64,000 nucleotides of DNA, taken from Flavobacterium cupreum. Its GTDB lineage: Bacteria; Bacteroidota; Bacteroidia; Flavobacteriales; Flavobacteriaceae. The stretch lies in NCBI RefSeq assembly GCF_003996965.1, contig NZ_QWDM01000003.1, positions 62,001 through 126,000 on the forward strand. The letters run 5' to 3'. Positions 17,791 through 24,462 of this stretch are shown one piece after another. Under the pieces are notes generated by a model. It saw only the letters and a list, made by a program, of their open reading frames with translations. It was not told where the DNA came from and did no database searches. The first letter of the stretch is position 1. The number at the start of each line of letters is the position of its first letter. Position numbers and translations under genes: made by a program.

Positions 17791-18189
17791 ATGAAATTTA
17801 GTATTGGACCACAGTTTTCTAGAGAATTTTCTAATGAAGACAGACTAATAGTTGATGATTTAACAGATACTTTAAATGGATGTATATCTGAAAAAAAATA
17901 TAACTCAGAAATAGAGAAGATATACATCGCTGTTCTTTGTGTCTCTAAAGGATTCGAACCTTTTTTTAAAGCAAGACCTTTAAAAATATTAAGAAACGAA
18001 CCAGCGATTGAGTACGAAATCAAACTAGAGTTTGAAACTTTTTTTAAAGCAAACAAGGAAGAAAAAATAACGATTCTGAATAATGAATTTCTAAATCAAT
18101 CAAAAGAAATTTTGAGTGATAAGAAGGTAAAAAAATTTGATACAGATGCCTTTATTAATGACATTAGAGAATGTTTAAATAAAAATTAA
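17791..18189 (+). CDS. Soluble immunity-like protein (possibly Imm44-like)
   Basis: 132 residues, no signal or membrane segment. The start MKFSIGPQFSREFSNEDRL and the mixed alpha/beta layout recall the short Imm44-type immunity proteins, but that resemblance is from memory and uncertain. The end KFDTDAFINDIRECLNKN is a helical tail. It follows a short toxin-tail fragment and is followed by a truncated family A repeat. Likely a cytoplasmic orphan immunity protein. Confidence 0.5.
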   Translation: MKFSIGPQFSREFSNEDRLIVDDLTDTLNGCISEKKYNSEIEKIYIAVLCVSKGFEPFFKARPLKILRNEPAIEYEIKLEFETFFKANKEEKITILNNEFLNQSKEILSDKKVKKFDTDAFINDIRECLNKN

Positions 18190-18209
18190 ATATGTAAAGC
18201 ATAATTTTA

Positions 18210-18392
18210 CCCCTTGCTGGCGCGAGCGTCTCGCTCGTGAACGCAAAGTGAATCAACAAAGCATAAAAAACAAAGAACTCGCAGTGATGCGAGTTTTTTT
18301 ATGTTTCACTCGCTAGTGCGAATATCTAGTTCGTAATCGCAAAGTTTTTCTTACATTAGCTGCAAAATCTAATAATGAGTGTAAAATATAAA
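18210..18392. repeat. Family A element, copy 2, truncated on the right
   Basis: The left inverted repeat (CCCCTTGCTGGCGCGAGCG...) and the internal terminator are intact, and the copy follows the family to TAATGAGTGTAAAATA. The right 100 bp with the second inverted repeat are missing. The lipoprotein gene begins 2 bp later, so the truncation point coincides with a cassette boundary. Confidence 0.75.
18276..18300 (+). terminator. Intrinsic terminator inside family A copy 2
   Basis: AACTCGC-AGTGAT-GCGAGTT followed by T7, identical to copy 1. Ends transcription from 17791. Confidence 0.7.
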
Positions 18393-18394
18393 TA

Positions 18395-18853
18395 ATGAAA
18401 ATATATATATTAATTATTGTGGTATTATTGCTTTCTTGTAATAAACAAAAGATAAATAGTCAAAAAACTTATTCTTCTTCAAATTATGAGAAGTATTACA
18501 ACAAAAAAATAGAAGCTAAAAAACTTGCTGATAGCGCTTTAAAAACTGGAAATAAAATTTTATATGTCGAAGCATTTAAGAAATATGTTTCCATCAATTG
18601 TTATGAAGACTTTTTATATTATTCAATAAAAATGTCTGAAAAATATGATTTTGGAGAAGCCTACTTTGACACGTTTTATTTATTAACGCTTCGTGAAAAT
18701 GATAGTGCCATAAGAGTAAACAAATTAGCCAATTATTACTTGTTTAAGGCATACGAAAAGAAGAATATTAATGCTGAATACGAAATAGAGCATATTTACC
18801 CAAATTTAAAATCAATACCAAAACCATCTTACTACTTAATTAAAAATGAATAA
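18395..18853 (+). CDS. Lipoprotein, putative immunity protein, paralogue of 20156
   Basis: 152 residues with a lipobox (VVLLLSC|N). The mature part is alpha-helical and resembles Sel1/TPR spacing. The segment YYSIKMSEKYDFGEAYFDTF aligns with YYSLIMSNKYNYKRASFDVY of the lipoprotein at 20156, followed in both by LT or ILT and a terminal YLFKAYEK or YDYLKKSK helix. Two divergent copies of a lipoprotein family in the same array suggest immunity against related periplasmic-acting tips. No toxin fragment is left in front of it; the truncated repeat ends 2 bp upstream. Confidence 0.55.
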   Translation: MKIYILIIVVLLLSCNKQKINSQKTYSSSNYEKYYNKKIEAKKLADSALKTGNKILYVEAFKKYVSINCYEDFLYYSIKMSEKYDFGEAYFDTFYLLTLRENDSAIRVNKLANYYLFKAYEKKNINAEYEIEHIYPNLKSIPKPSYYLIKNE

Positions 18854-18921
18854 TTAAATATTTTCTAAATTATAAAGTCCCCTTATTGTCCTAAAATAGG
18901 TTTACACAAAAGTGAAAAAAT

Positions 18922-19105
18922 ATGGAAGATATTCAAAAACAACATCTTCAAAATGGCAATCTAAGTAAGTATAGTGAAGAATTTAAAAGATTTGTTTGTA
19001 ATGATTTTTAACTGGAACATGGACAAAAAGAGAAATATAAAATAAATATAACATTAGACGTACGAGATTAACTTATTGGCTGAAAGAAATAGGTTTTGAC
19101 TATCT
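18922..19105 (+). pseudogene. Relic of an IS3-family OrfA transposase
   Basis: The translation MEDIQKQHLQNGNLSKYSEE... then FKRFVCNDF is the N-terminus of an IS3-type OrfA. After a frameshift near 19008 it resumes as TKREI*NKYNIRRTRLTYWL then KEIGFDY, the helix-turn-helix region with one internal stop. The remainder of the element is absent. The sequence before it (18883-18914, GTCCTAAAATAGG...) probably includes the left IS end. Confidence 0.6.
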
Positions 19106-19109
19106 GTTT

Positions 19110-19154
19110 AAGATGGCACAAAGTCAGAGACATTTATGCAGCATTGATGAAGAC
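19110..19154. repeat. Family B repeat, isolated right end
   Basis: CACAAAGTCAGAGACATTTA followed by TGCAGCATTGATGAAGAC matches the right ends at 22515 and 23419. It also encodes SQRHLCSIDEDFWEL, comparable with SQRQMRSVDQDFGEL at 22513. Confidence 0.55.
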
Positions 19155-19290
19155 TTCTGGGAGCTGAGTTATAGAATATCTCAATACAATCACCTCCGAT
19201 GGTAATAGGTGACAAAGAAATCTAAATAAACACTTATATTATCTAAAAAAATCATGCTTACTATCAAAAATCGTCTAACATCATAGCATC

Positions 19291-19629
19291 ATGGGATCTA
19301 ACAGAATAGATAAAAATAACTTAACAATTATACTTATTCCAATATTTACTATAATCATTTATTATGCATTTATGTATACAGGTTTATTTATGATTTTTGA
19401 TAAATTTTCAATCTTCTTGGTAAGATTTATTCGTTGGAAAAATGATAAACCTATTTCTATTTTTGATAGCATTATTACTGATTATTGTTTACTTGCATTG
19501 TTTTTTATAATTATATTATTGCTATTGTTGTATAGATATCGGAGGAAAAAAGAACTTAAAATTGGTTTTTTAATTTCAATATTAATCATGATGCTAATAT
19601 TTTTTAAGTACTGTATAGCATTAATGTAA
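19291..19629 (+). CDS. Membrane immunity-like protein
   Basis: 112 residues with three hydrophobic segments (about 12-35, 64-82 and 91-110) and a basic loop RYRRKKELK. No known motif. It sits in the cassette array between the family B fragment and a further set of fragments. By analogy with 17212 it is probably an orphan membrane immunity protein; a general small membrane protein is the alternative. Confidence 0.45.
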   Translation: MGSNRIDKNNLTIILIPIFTIIIYYAFMYTGLFMIFDKFSIFLVRFIRWKNDKPISIFDSIITDYCLLALFFIIILLLLLYRYRRKKELKIGFLISILIMMLIFFKYCIALM

Positions 19630-19739
19630 AAGATGGAATTTTAAAGATTGAGCACGTAAGCTTTCCAACGGGACTAAAATCCTTCTATACAGGGTATAAA
19701 TTACCGGCCGTAATTTTAATAAATAATAGGAATATATAG
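19629..19739 (+). pseudogene. Protein-like fragment without a start, possible toxin tail
   Basis: A 36-codon open frame (KDGILKIEHVSFPTGLKSF... ends INNRNI, TAG at 19737-19739) has no start codon and lies 43 bp before the next immunity-like gene. The peptide composition is coding-like, unlike the surrounding AT-rich spacer. Weak evidence. Confidence 0.25.
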
Positions 19740-19782
19740 GGTATTGAGAGTGAAACTAAGAATAAAACAACTTTAAGTAAAA

Positions 19783-20072
19783 ATGGATATGGATTATAGA
19801 ATTTTTAAAAATTTCCTTTTGCATATTTTAATATATATTGTAATTATTATATTTTTATTCAATTGCATTGATTTTTTTATACTAAATTTTTTGCAAGAAT
19901 AAGTATTCTTACGCAGATTCGAGTTAAAATATATGTTTACAGCGTAATTACATTAGTCTATAGTACATATTTAATAAAAGAAACTGTAAGATTTAAGTTT
20001 ATTGAGTATAGAATTAATTTAGTGGTTTTTATGTTATTACAAATGATTGTTTTATACATTTTCAAAAATTAA
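19783..20072 (+). pseudogene. Frameshifted membrane immunity-like gene
   Basis: Frame 1 gives MDMDYRIFKNFLLHILIYIV... and stops after NFLQE. Shifting frame at the T6 run 19887-19892 continues into FARISILTQIRVKIY, then a second hydrophobic half ending MLLQMIVLYIFKN and TAA at 20070-20072. The rejoined product is about 95 residues with three membrane segments, the size of the other membrane immunity-like genes in the array. Either decayed, a sequencing error, or slippage at the T run. Confidence 0.5.
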
Positions 20073-20155
20073 AACTTTCTTTAAGATATTTTTTAGTAAA
20101 GGAATTTTTATAGATTTTTATCCGAACTTCAGTACAATTTTAATATAGATAAAAT

Positions 20156-20539
20156 ATGAAAGCAAATATTATAATCATTGTTTTGATCTTAGCGCTAGCT
20201 TTTGCATGCAAAAAAAAGGAAGAGGTGAAAGTTTATTATTCAGATGAAAACTCTGGAACTTTTTTTAGGGAAAAATTATCAAATCAAAAATTAATGGATA
20301 GTTTAGAGAATCGTACACTATTTAATGGTGATACGCTAGCATATAATGAATTAAAAGGGATTTATTATATCGGTGGACAGAGAGTTACAGGATTGCTTTA
20401 TTATTCTTTGATTATGTCTAATAAATATAATTATAAAAGAGCTTCCTTTGATGTATATGATATTCTAACACATGATAAAAAAGTTTTGGATGATAAAACA
20501 AAAAAAATGGCATATGATTACTTAAAAAAAAGCAAGTGA
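20156..20539 (+). CDS. Lipoprotein, putative immunity protein, paralogue of 18395
   Basis: 127 residues with the lipobox LALAFAC|K. The mature part matches 18395 over its C-terminal 60 residues (LLYYSLIMSNKYNYKRASFD...). The first 35 mature residues (KKKEEVKVYYSDENSGTFF) are not shared. It is followed by 110 bp of spacer and a full family A repeat. Likely an orphan periplasmic immunity lipoprotein. Confidence 0.5.
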   Translation: MKANIIIIVLILALAFACKKKEEVKVYYSDENSGTFFREKLSNQKLMDSLENRTLFNGDTLAYNELKGIYYIGGQRVTGLLYYSLIMSNKYNYKRASFDVYDILTHDKKVLDDKTKKMAYDYLKKSK

Positions 20540-20648
20540 AATTGCAGTGCTTTTAGGTAGTGCTTCATATCAAGTCTTTTTATATGCTAGTAATGTAACG
20601 AACTGAGTAGTGTTTCAGAGTTAATTATATGAGATTGTAAATTCCCGC

Positions 20649-20930
20649 TCCCCCTGCTGGCGCGAGCGTATCCTCGTGAACACAAAGTGAATCAACAAAG
20701 CATAAAAAACAAAGAACTCGCATTGATGCGAGTTTTTTTATGTTTCACTCGCTAGCGCGAATGTCTAGTTCGTAACCGCAAAGTATTTCTTACATTAGCT
20801 GCAAAATCTAATAATGATTGTAAAATACAAATTTGGCAAGAAACTACAGTGATATGACCAAAATGTTTTAGAAATTGACATAAATGATGTTGATTGCGTT
20901 CACGAGCGAGACGCTCGCGATAGCGGGGAA
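20649..20930. repeat. Family A element, copy 3 (full length)
   Basis: Left end CCCCCTGCTGGCGCGAGCGT has a small deletion within the repeat (GTATCCTCGTGAACAC). The internal terminator (loop ATTGAT) and the full right end TGCGTTCACGAGCGAGACGC are present. The right inverted repeat provides the ATG and first 15 codons of the ORF at 20884. Confidence 0.8.
20715..20739 (+). terminator. Intrinsic terminator inside family A copy 3
   Basis: AACTCGC-ATTGAT-GCGAGTT followed by a T run; the loop differs from copies 1 and 2 by one base. Confidence 0.7.
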
Positions 20931-21306
20931 AAAAAAATCAAAAATACTAGCAATACTAATCATTTTTTCCATTATAATTTTTATCATATATGGGCAACTA
21001 AAAAGTTATAGATATGAAAAAGAATTACTAAAAGATGGAAAAGTAACAATTGGAAAACTTGATAGTATTGAAGAACATCCTAAAAGAACTTATTTGCATG
21101 TATCATATTATATTGGCAAAAAAAAAATTATTTCTTTTGAAAGTGGTTTACACAAAAAAGTATCTCCAAAAGACATCGGCAAATTTTATAAAATAAAATA
21201 TCTATTAAATTCTCCTGAAATAATTAGGGGAATTTACTCTCAACAGATTATCGATAGCATGGCAATATTAAAAGCAGGTTTTTCAAAAAAGGATATCGAA
21301 AAATAA
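20884..21306 (+). CDS. Membrane-anchored immunity-like protein fused to the repeat end
   Basis: 140 residues. The first 15 codons (MMLIAFTSETLAIAG) are the right inverted repeat of family A copy 3. The native-looking part begins KKKSKILAILIIFSIIIFII, a single membrane anchor, then a soluble domain (YRYEKELLKDGKVTIGKLDS, then TYLHVSYYIGKKKIISFESG). No ATG exists between the repeat and the anchor, so the element has either replaced the original start or supplies a new one. The domain fits small immunity proteins that present a beta domain outside the membrane. A 5'-truncated pseudogene is the alternative. Confidence 0.5.
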   Translation: MMLIAFTSETLAIAGKKKSKILAILIIFSIIIFIIYGQLKSYRYEKELLKDGKVTIGKLDSIEEHPKRTYLHVSYYIGKKKIISFESGLHKKVSPKDIGKFYKIKYLLNSPEIIRGIYSQQIIDSMAILKAGFSKKDIEK

Positions 21307-21350
21307 GGGTAGTGTTCCAGATTAGGTGTTTTTATAAAGTAATGACGTAA

Positions 21351-21447
21351 CCCCTTGCTGGCGAGCGTCTAGTTCGCGATCAAAATCAATAAATCAAAAC
21401 TTTTTCTTTGGTAGTGCGAACATCTTTTTCCTAGATGCAAAGTATTT
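21351..21447. repeat. Family A relic, left end and degenerate middle
   Basis: CCCCTTGCTGGCGAGCGTCT is followed by a diverged stretch that still matches the interior (TAGTGCGAA, CATCT, then GCAAAGTATTT). The intact copy 4 begins exactly at its end, which suggests a nested insertion or recombination point. Confidence 0.6.
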
Positions 21448-21731
21448 CCCCCTGCTGGCGCGAGCGTCTCGCTCGTGAACACAAAGTTAATCAGCAAAGT
21501 ATAAAAAACAAAGAACTCGCATTGATGCGAGTTTTTTTATGTTTCACTCGCTAGTGCGAATATCTAGTTCGTAATCGCAAAGTATTTCTTACATTAGCTG
21601 CAAAATTAATAATGAGTGTAAAATAAAAATTTGGCAAGAGACTACGGTGATGATGGCCAAAAATGTTTTAGAAATTGACATAAATGATGTTGATTGCGTT
21701 CACGAGCGAGACGCTCACGCTAGCGGGGGAG
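21448..21731. repeat. Family A element, copy 4 (full length)
   Basis: Complete left and right inverted repeats, internal terminator (21514-21540) and conserved interior. The right end again opens an ATG-led frame (MMLIAFTSETLTLAGELGEKK) that here stops after 21 codons. Confidence 0.8.
21514..21538 (+). terminator. Intrinsic terminator inside family A copy 4
   Basis: AACTCGC-ATTGAT-GCGAGTT plus T7. Ends transcription from 20884. Confidence 0.7.
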
Positions 21732-21732
21732 C

Positions 21733-21810
21733 TGGGAGAAAAGAAATGACAGAACCTGTTTAAAATCGATGAATGATAATTTAAAAATGTATAAGGATAG
21801 AAGTGATTAA
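21733..21810 (+). pseudogene. Tail fragment of a displaced toxin tip
   Basis: An open frame without a start runs from the right end of copy 4 for 25 codons (SWEKRNDRTCLKSM... MYKDRSD, TAA at 21808-21810) and overlaps the GTG of the following gene by 8 bp. A neighbouring frame (GAGRKEMTEPV) may hold the preceding residues after a frameshift. The overlap with the next start is the expected toxin-immunity arrangement. Short, so uncertain. Confidence 0.35.
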
Positions 21811-22288
21811 AAGAAAAGCAATAACTCTGGGCATATTAATGGTTTGTATATCTATATTTGAAAAATGTAGTTTCTATGATTCAAATATTTCTAGTACTAT
21901 TCTGAATCATCAAATAATTTATGATTCTATAAATTATAAAGTAAAAAATTTTAATGTTAATTTATATATAACACTGGAGTTTAAAAATAAAAATATCGAG
22001 AGAAATCAGTATAATGACTTTTTATTAATTATTGAAAAAGATACTTTTCCCTTAATTCCGCAGGTTAACTATTTAAAAAAAGAGAATCATGGTCAGATAC
22101 AAATCCGATATTTATCAAAAATAAATTTTCAATCTAATAGGTACGATAATGATTCTATATTAAATATTATAAAAAAATATAGCAAAGTAATTAATTCAAA
22201 AGGTAAAGAAATTAATAAAAATAAAGGATTTATTATTGAGCCACTGATACTTTTACATATGCCTAAAAATAATGGAATAAAAATTTAA
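21803..22288 (+). CDS. Exported immunity-like protein, GTG start
   Basis: 161 residues starting GTG (MIKRKAITLGILMVCISIFE). A hydrophobic N-terminal segment ends near KC (Cys22), which may be a weak lipobox. The mature part is beta-rich (VNLYITLEFKNKNIE, DFLLIIEKDTFPLIPQV, QIQIRYLSKINF) and ends in IIEPLILLHMP. No family recognised. It follows a toxin-tail fragment and is followed by a family B repeat, so it is probably an orphan periplasmic immunity protein. Confidence 0.45.
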   Translation: MIKRKAITLGILMVCISIFEKCSFYDSNISSTILNHQIIYDSINYKVKNFNVNLYITLEFKNKNIERNQYNDFLLIIEKDTFPLIPQVNYLKKENHGQIQIRYLSKINFQSNRYDNDSILNIIKKYSKVINSKGKEINKNKGFIIEPLILLHMPKNNGIKI

Positions 22289-22318
22289 ATCTTACCCGCT
22301 CTCCTAATTGTTCCTTAT

Positions 22319-22548
22319 GAAAAGCTGCGCAAATGTTTCTAGACTGCATCCAAAAGTTTAGACGAATTTATAATTAAATTTGATAAAACTCTCCTGACTT
22401 TTAAGATTAGTTGTTAATTAATACTGATTTGATATAGCTACTAAAATTCTACGAAAATGGTTTTAAAGTCAGAGATTTTATGAGATTTCTGTTTTAATTA
22501 TATTTGTTTAAAATGACGCAAAGTCAGAGACAGATGCGCAGCGTCGAT
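22319..22548. repeat. Family B inverted-repeat element, copy 1
   Basis: Left end AAAAGCTGCGCAAATGTTTC and right end (reversed) GACGCTGCGCATCTGTCTCT form imperfect inverted repeats of about 20 bp. The interior (TTTAAGATTAGTTGTTAATT... TTTTAAAGTCAGAGA) is shared with copy 2 at 23274. No transposase. A second family, unrelated in its interior to family A. Confidence 0.6.
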
Positions 22549-22769
22549 CAAGACTTTGGGGAGTTGGGGGGTGGTGATATTTTAAGTCTTATCGCGCATG
22601 AAAGAGGACAACATATAAAAGATTGTTTAGATTTGGGGAAGGGAATTTACAACACTCGTTTTAAGTATAATGCATACCTGAGGCAATTTCAGCTTGAGTC
22701 CTGGAAAAACACTTACAGACTTATGAAGATGAAATAGAGCAAGTAGCAGGACAATACGTTCATTATTAA
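22504..22769 (+). pseudogene. Decayed toxin tip with an HERGQH metalloprotease-like motif
   Basis: The frame opens inside the family B right end (MTQSQRQMRSVDQDFGEL) and continues LGGGDILSLIAHERGQHIKD ... YNAYLRQFQLESW. It then breaks at the A5 run near 22698. Shifting frame rejoins KHLQTYEDEIEQVAGQYVHY and TAA at 22767-22769. A His-Glu helix followed by a distal Glu (EIEQVAG) resembles zinc-peptidase effector tips, although the spacing is HExxxH rather than HExxH. 16 bp later comes lipoprotein 22786. The N-terminal part of any toxin is missing, so this is a remnant. Confidence 0.5.
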
Positions 22770-22785
22770 AAAAATATTTTGTCAA

Positions 22786-23229
22786 ATGAAAAAAAACATA
22801 ATACTAATATTTATTATTTTTATCTTTTCATGTAAGAATTATAAATCTTACGATAAATATTGTATAAAAAAGATTGAATTTATAAATCAAAGTCGAAATT
22901 TAATTCCATCAATCGTAAAGATTCAAATTGAAGATTCAAATGATAGTTTAAAGAACTTGCTAGCTTTAGGTAAGTTAAAAAAAGTCATTTTGTATTCCGT
23001 AAAAGCTAATGATAGAGATTTCTTTTACTTAGCCCCTTTCGGTACTGGTAAACAATTTAACATAGAAGGAGAGGTTATAAATTTATCTTTAATGACAACT
23101 TTATACGAAAAAGAGTTTGGTAATCGGTTATCAGATATAGAAATTGAAAAAAAGGTTAATGGTGATATTGGTTTGGTAGTAGATAAAGATACAATTGTAA
23201 TAAAAAAATGTGAAACCATTTCAGATTAA
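22786..23229 (+). CDS. Lipoprotein, putative immunity protein
   Basis: 147 residues with the lipobox FIIFIFSC|K. The mature domain is mixed (CIKKIEFINQSRNLIPSIVK, KKVILYSVKANDRDFFYLAP, IGLVVDKDTIVIKKC). It starts 16 bp after the decayed metalloprotease-like tip and ends before the second family B element. A periplasmic immunity lipoprotein for that tip is the simplest reading. Confidence 0.5.
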   Translation: MKKNIILIFIIFIFSCKNYKSYDKYCIKKIEFINQSRNLIPSIVKIQIEDSNDSLKNLLALGKLKKVILYSVKANDRDFFYLAPFGTGKQFNIEGEVINLSLMTTLYEKEFGNRLSDIEIEKKVNGDIGLVVDKDTIVIKKCETISD

Positions 23230-23273
23230 AGGTACTTCATAATCAGCAATGTAAGATTTCTTTCATTCCCCCC

Positions 23274-23450
23274 TGCTGGCGCAAATGTCTCTGACTTTGC
23301 GAAAATTTTTTTGTATCCTCATGAAAATTAAAACCTGATAAAATTATCTCGACTTTTAAAATTAGTTCTTAATGAATGCTTATTTGATATAGCTGATAAA
23401 ATTCTAAGAAATAGTTTTAAAGTCAGAGACATTTTCGCAGCGTCGATGAG
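23274..23450. repeat. Family B inverted-repeat element, copy 2
   Basis: The left end GGCGCAAATGTCTCTGACTT and the right end AAAGTCAGAGACATTTTCGC are inverted repeats of about 24 bp. The extreme left (CCCCCTGCTGGCGC at 23269-23282) is shared with the family A left end, so the two families have exchanged outer ends here. It closes the cassette array before apbE. Confidence 0.6.
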
Positions 23451-23465
23451 TACTCCAGTAAGCCG

Positions 23466-24452
23466 TTAATCACCCCTAAAATTTTTCGATTTAAAAACCT
23501 TTCCCTTATCCGTAATCATCAGACAACTATACGCCGGATATTTATTGATTAACTGAAGTCCGGCATCTTTTCCGAGGACAATCAATGAAGTACTGAAACC
23601 ATTTGCCATTTCCGCGCTTGGTCCGAACACGGTGACGCTCACCAGTCCGGTTTCGGGATAACCCGTGATAGGGTTGATGATATGGGAATATCTTTTACCG
23701 TTTAGTTCTGTGAACTTTTCATAATTACCGGAGGTGGTAACGGCTTCTCTTTTCAGGGAAAATGTTTTGACGAATTTATCCGTATCAAATGGGTTCGTTA
23801 TGCCTATAGTCCATTCTTTTCCATTGGGTTGTGCTCCCCAGGTGGTGAGATCACCCGAAGCATTTACAATGCCGGCTTTTACGCCTTTGGCTTCCATCAC
23901 TTCGCGGGCTTTATCGGCTGCGTAGCCTTTTCCGATGGATCCAAAACCAATTTTCATTCCGGGTAATTTCAGGAATATCGTCGATTGAATACTGTCTAAG
24001 ACTATGTTTTGGTATCCTACTTTTTCGACTGATTTTTTGATTTGTTCCGCTGTGGGCATTTCAGTCATCGAACCGTCGAATTTCCACACTTTTTCCAGAG
24101 CGCCAAAGCTAATATCGAATGCGCCGTTTGTCATCTTCGAAATGGCGATGGCTCTCTTCGTCAGATCAAATACTTCTCTGTCTACTTTTACGGGGCGAAT
24201 ACCAGCATTTTGATTGACTTCGGAAACCTGAGAATCTGACTTCCAGTCCGAAATAAGGTTTTCGATACGCGTAATTTCTGCAATGGTTTCTTTTATCCTG
24301 GTTTCAGCCGTCAGGGAGTCTTCTGCTACAATGGTAATATCAAAACGGCTTCCCATCAGCAAGGTGGTTCTTTTTCGCAGCACTTGTCCTGTGCAGGCAA
24401 AACTGTACAGGAACAGACAAATTGGAACTATATTTAGTGTTTTTTTTAACAT
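23466..24452 (-). CDS. apbE: FAD:protein FMN transferase ApbE (lipoprotein)
   Basis: 328 residues from the ATG at 24450-24452, chosen because it gives the lipoprotein signal LFLYSFAC|TGQ; a longer frame runs into the neighbouring gene. Family signatures: LMGSRFDITIV near the N-terminus, GFGSIGKGYAADKAREVM, VNASGDLTTWG, and AVTTSGNYE with HIINPITGYPETG near the C-terminus. ApbE transfers FMN from FAD to Thr/Ser of target proteins outside the cytoplasm, with Mg. It is the last gene of an operon, 10 bp after the PepSY-reductase, which suggests that a flavinylated partner belongs to the same redox chain. Confidence 0.92.
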   Translation of the reverse strand: MLKKTLNIVPICLFLYSFACTGQVLRKRTTLLMGSRFDITIVAEDSLTAETRIKETIAEITRIENLISDWKSDSQVSEVNQNAGIRPVKVDREVFDLTKRAIAISKMTNGAFDISFGALEKVWKFDGSMTEMPTAEQIKKSVEKVGYQNIVLDSIQSTIFLKLPGMKIGFGSIGKGYAADKAREVMEAKGVKAGIVNASGDLTTWGAQPNGKEWTIGITNPFDTDKFVKTFSLKREAVTTSGNYEKFTELNGKRYSHIINPITGYPETGLVSVTVFGPSAEMANGFSTSLIVLGKDAGLQLINKYPAYSCLMITDKGKVFKSKNFRGD

Positions 24453-24462
24453 GCTTTCAAGC

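Noticed and set aside
22504..22603. HERGQH as an active HExxH zinc peptidase
   Set aside because: The spacing is HExxxH, the frame is broken downstream and the N-terminal part is repeat-derived, so only a decayed remnant is claimed.
24004..24239. Plus-strand ORFs opposite apbE
   Set aside because: Antisense to a clear ApbE sequence with strong motif support.
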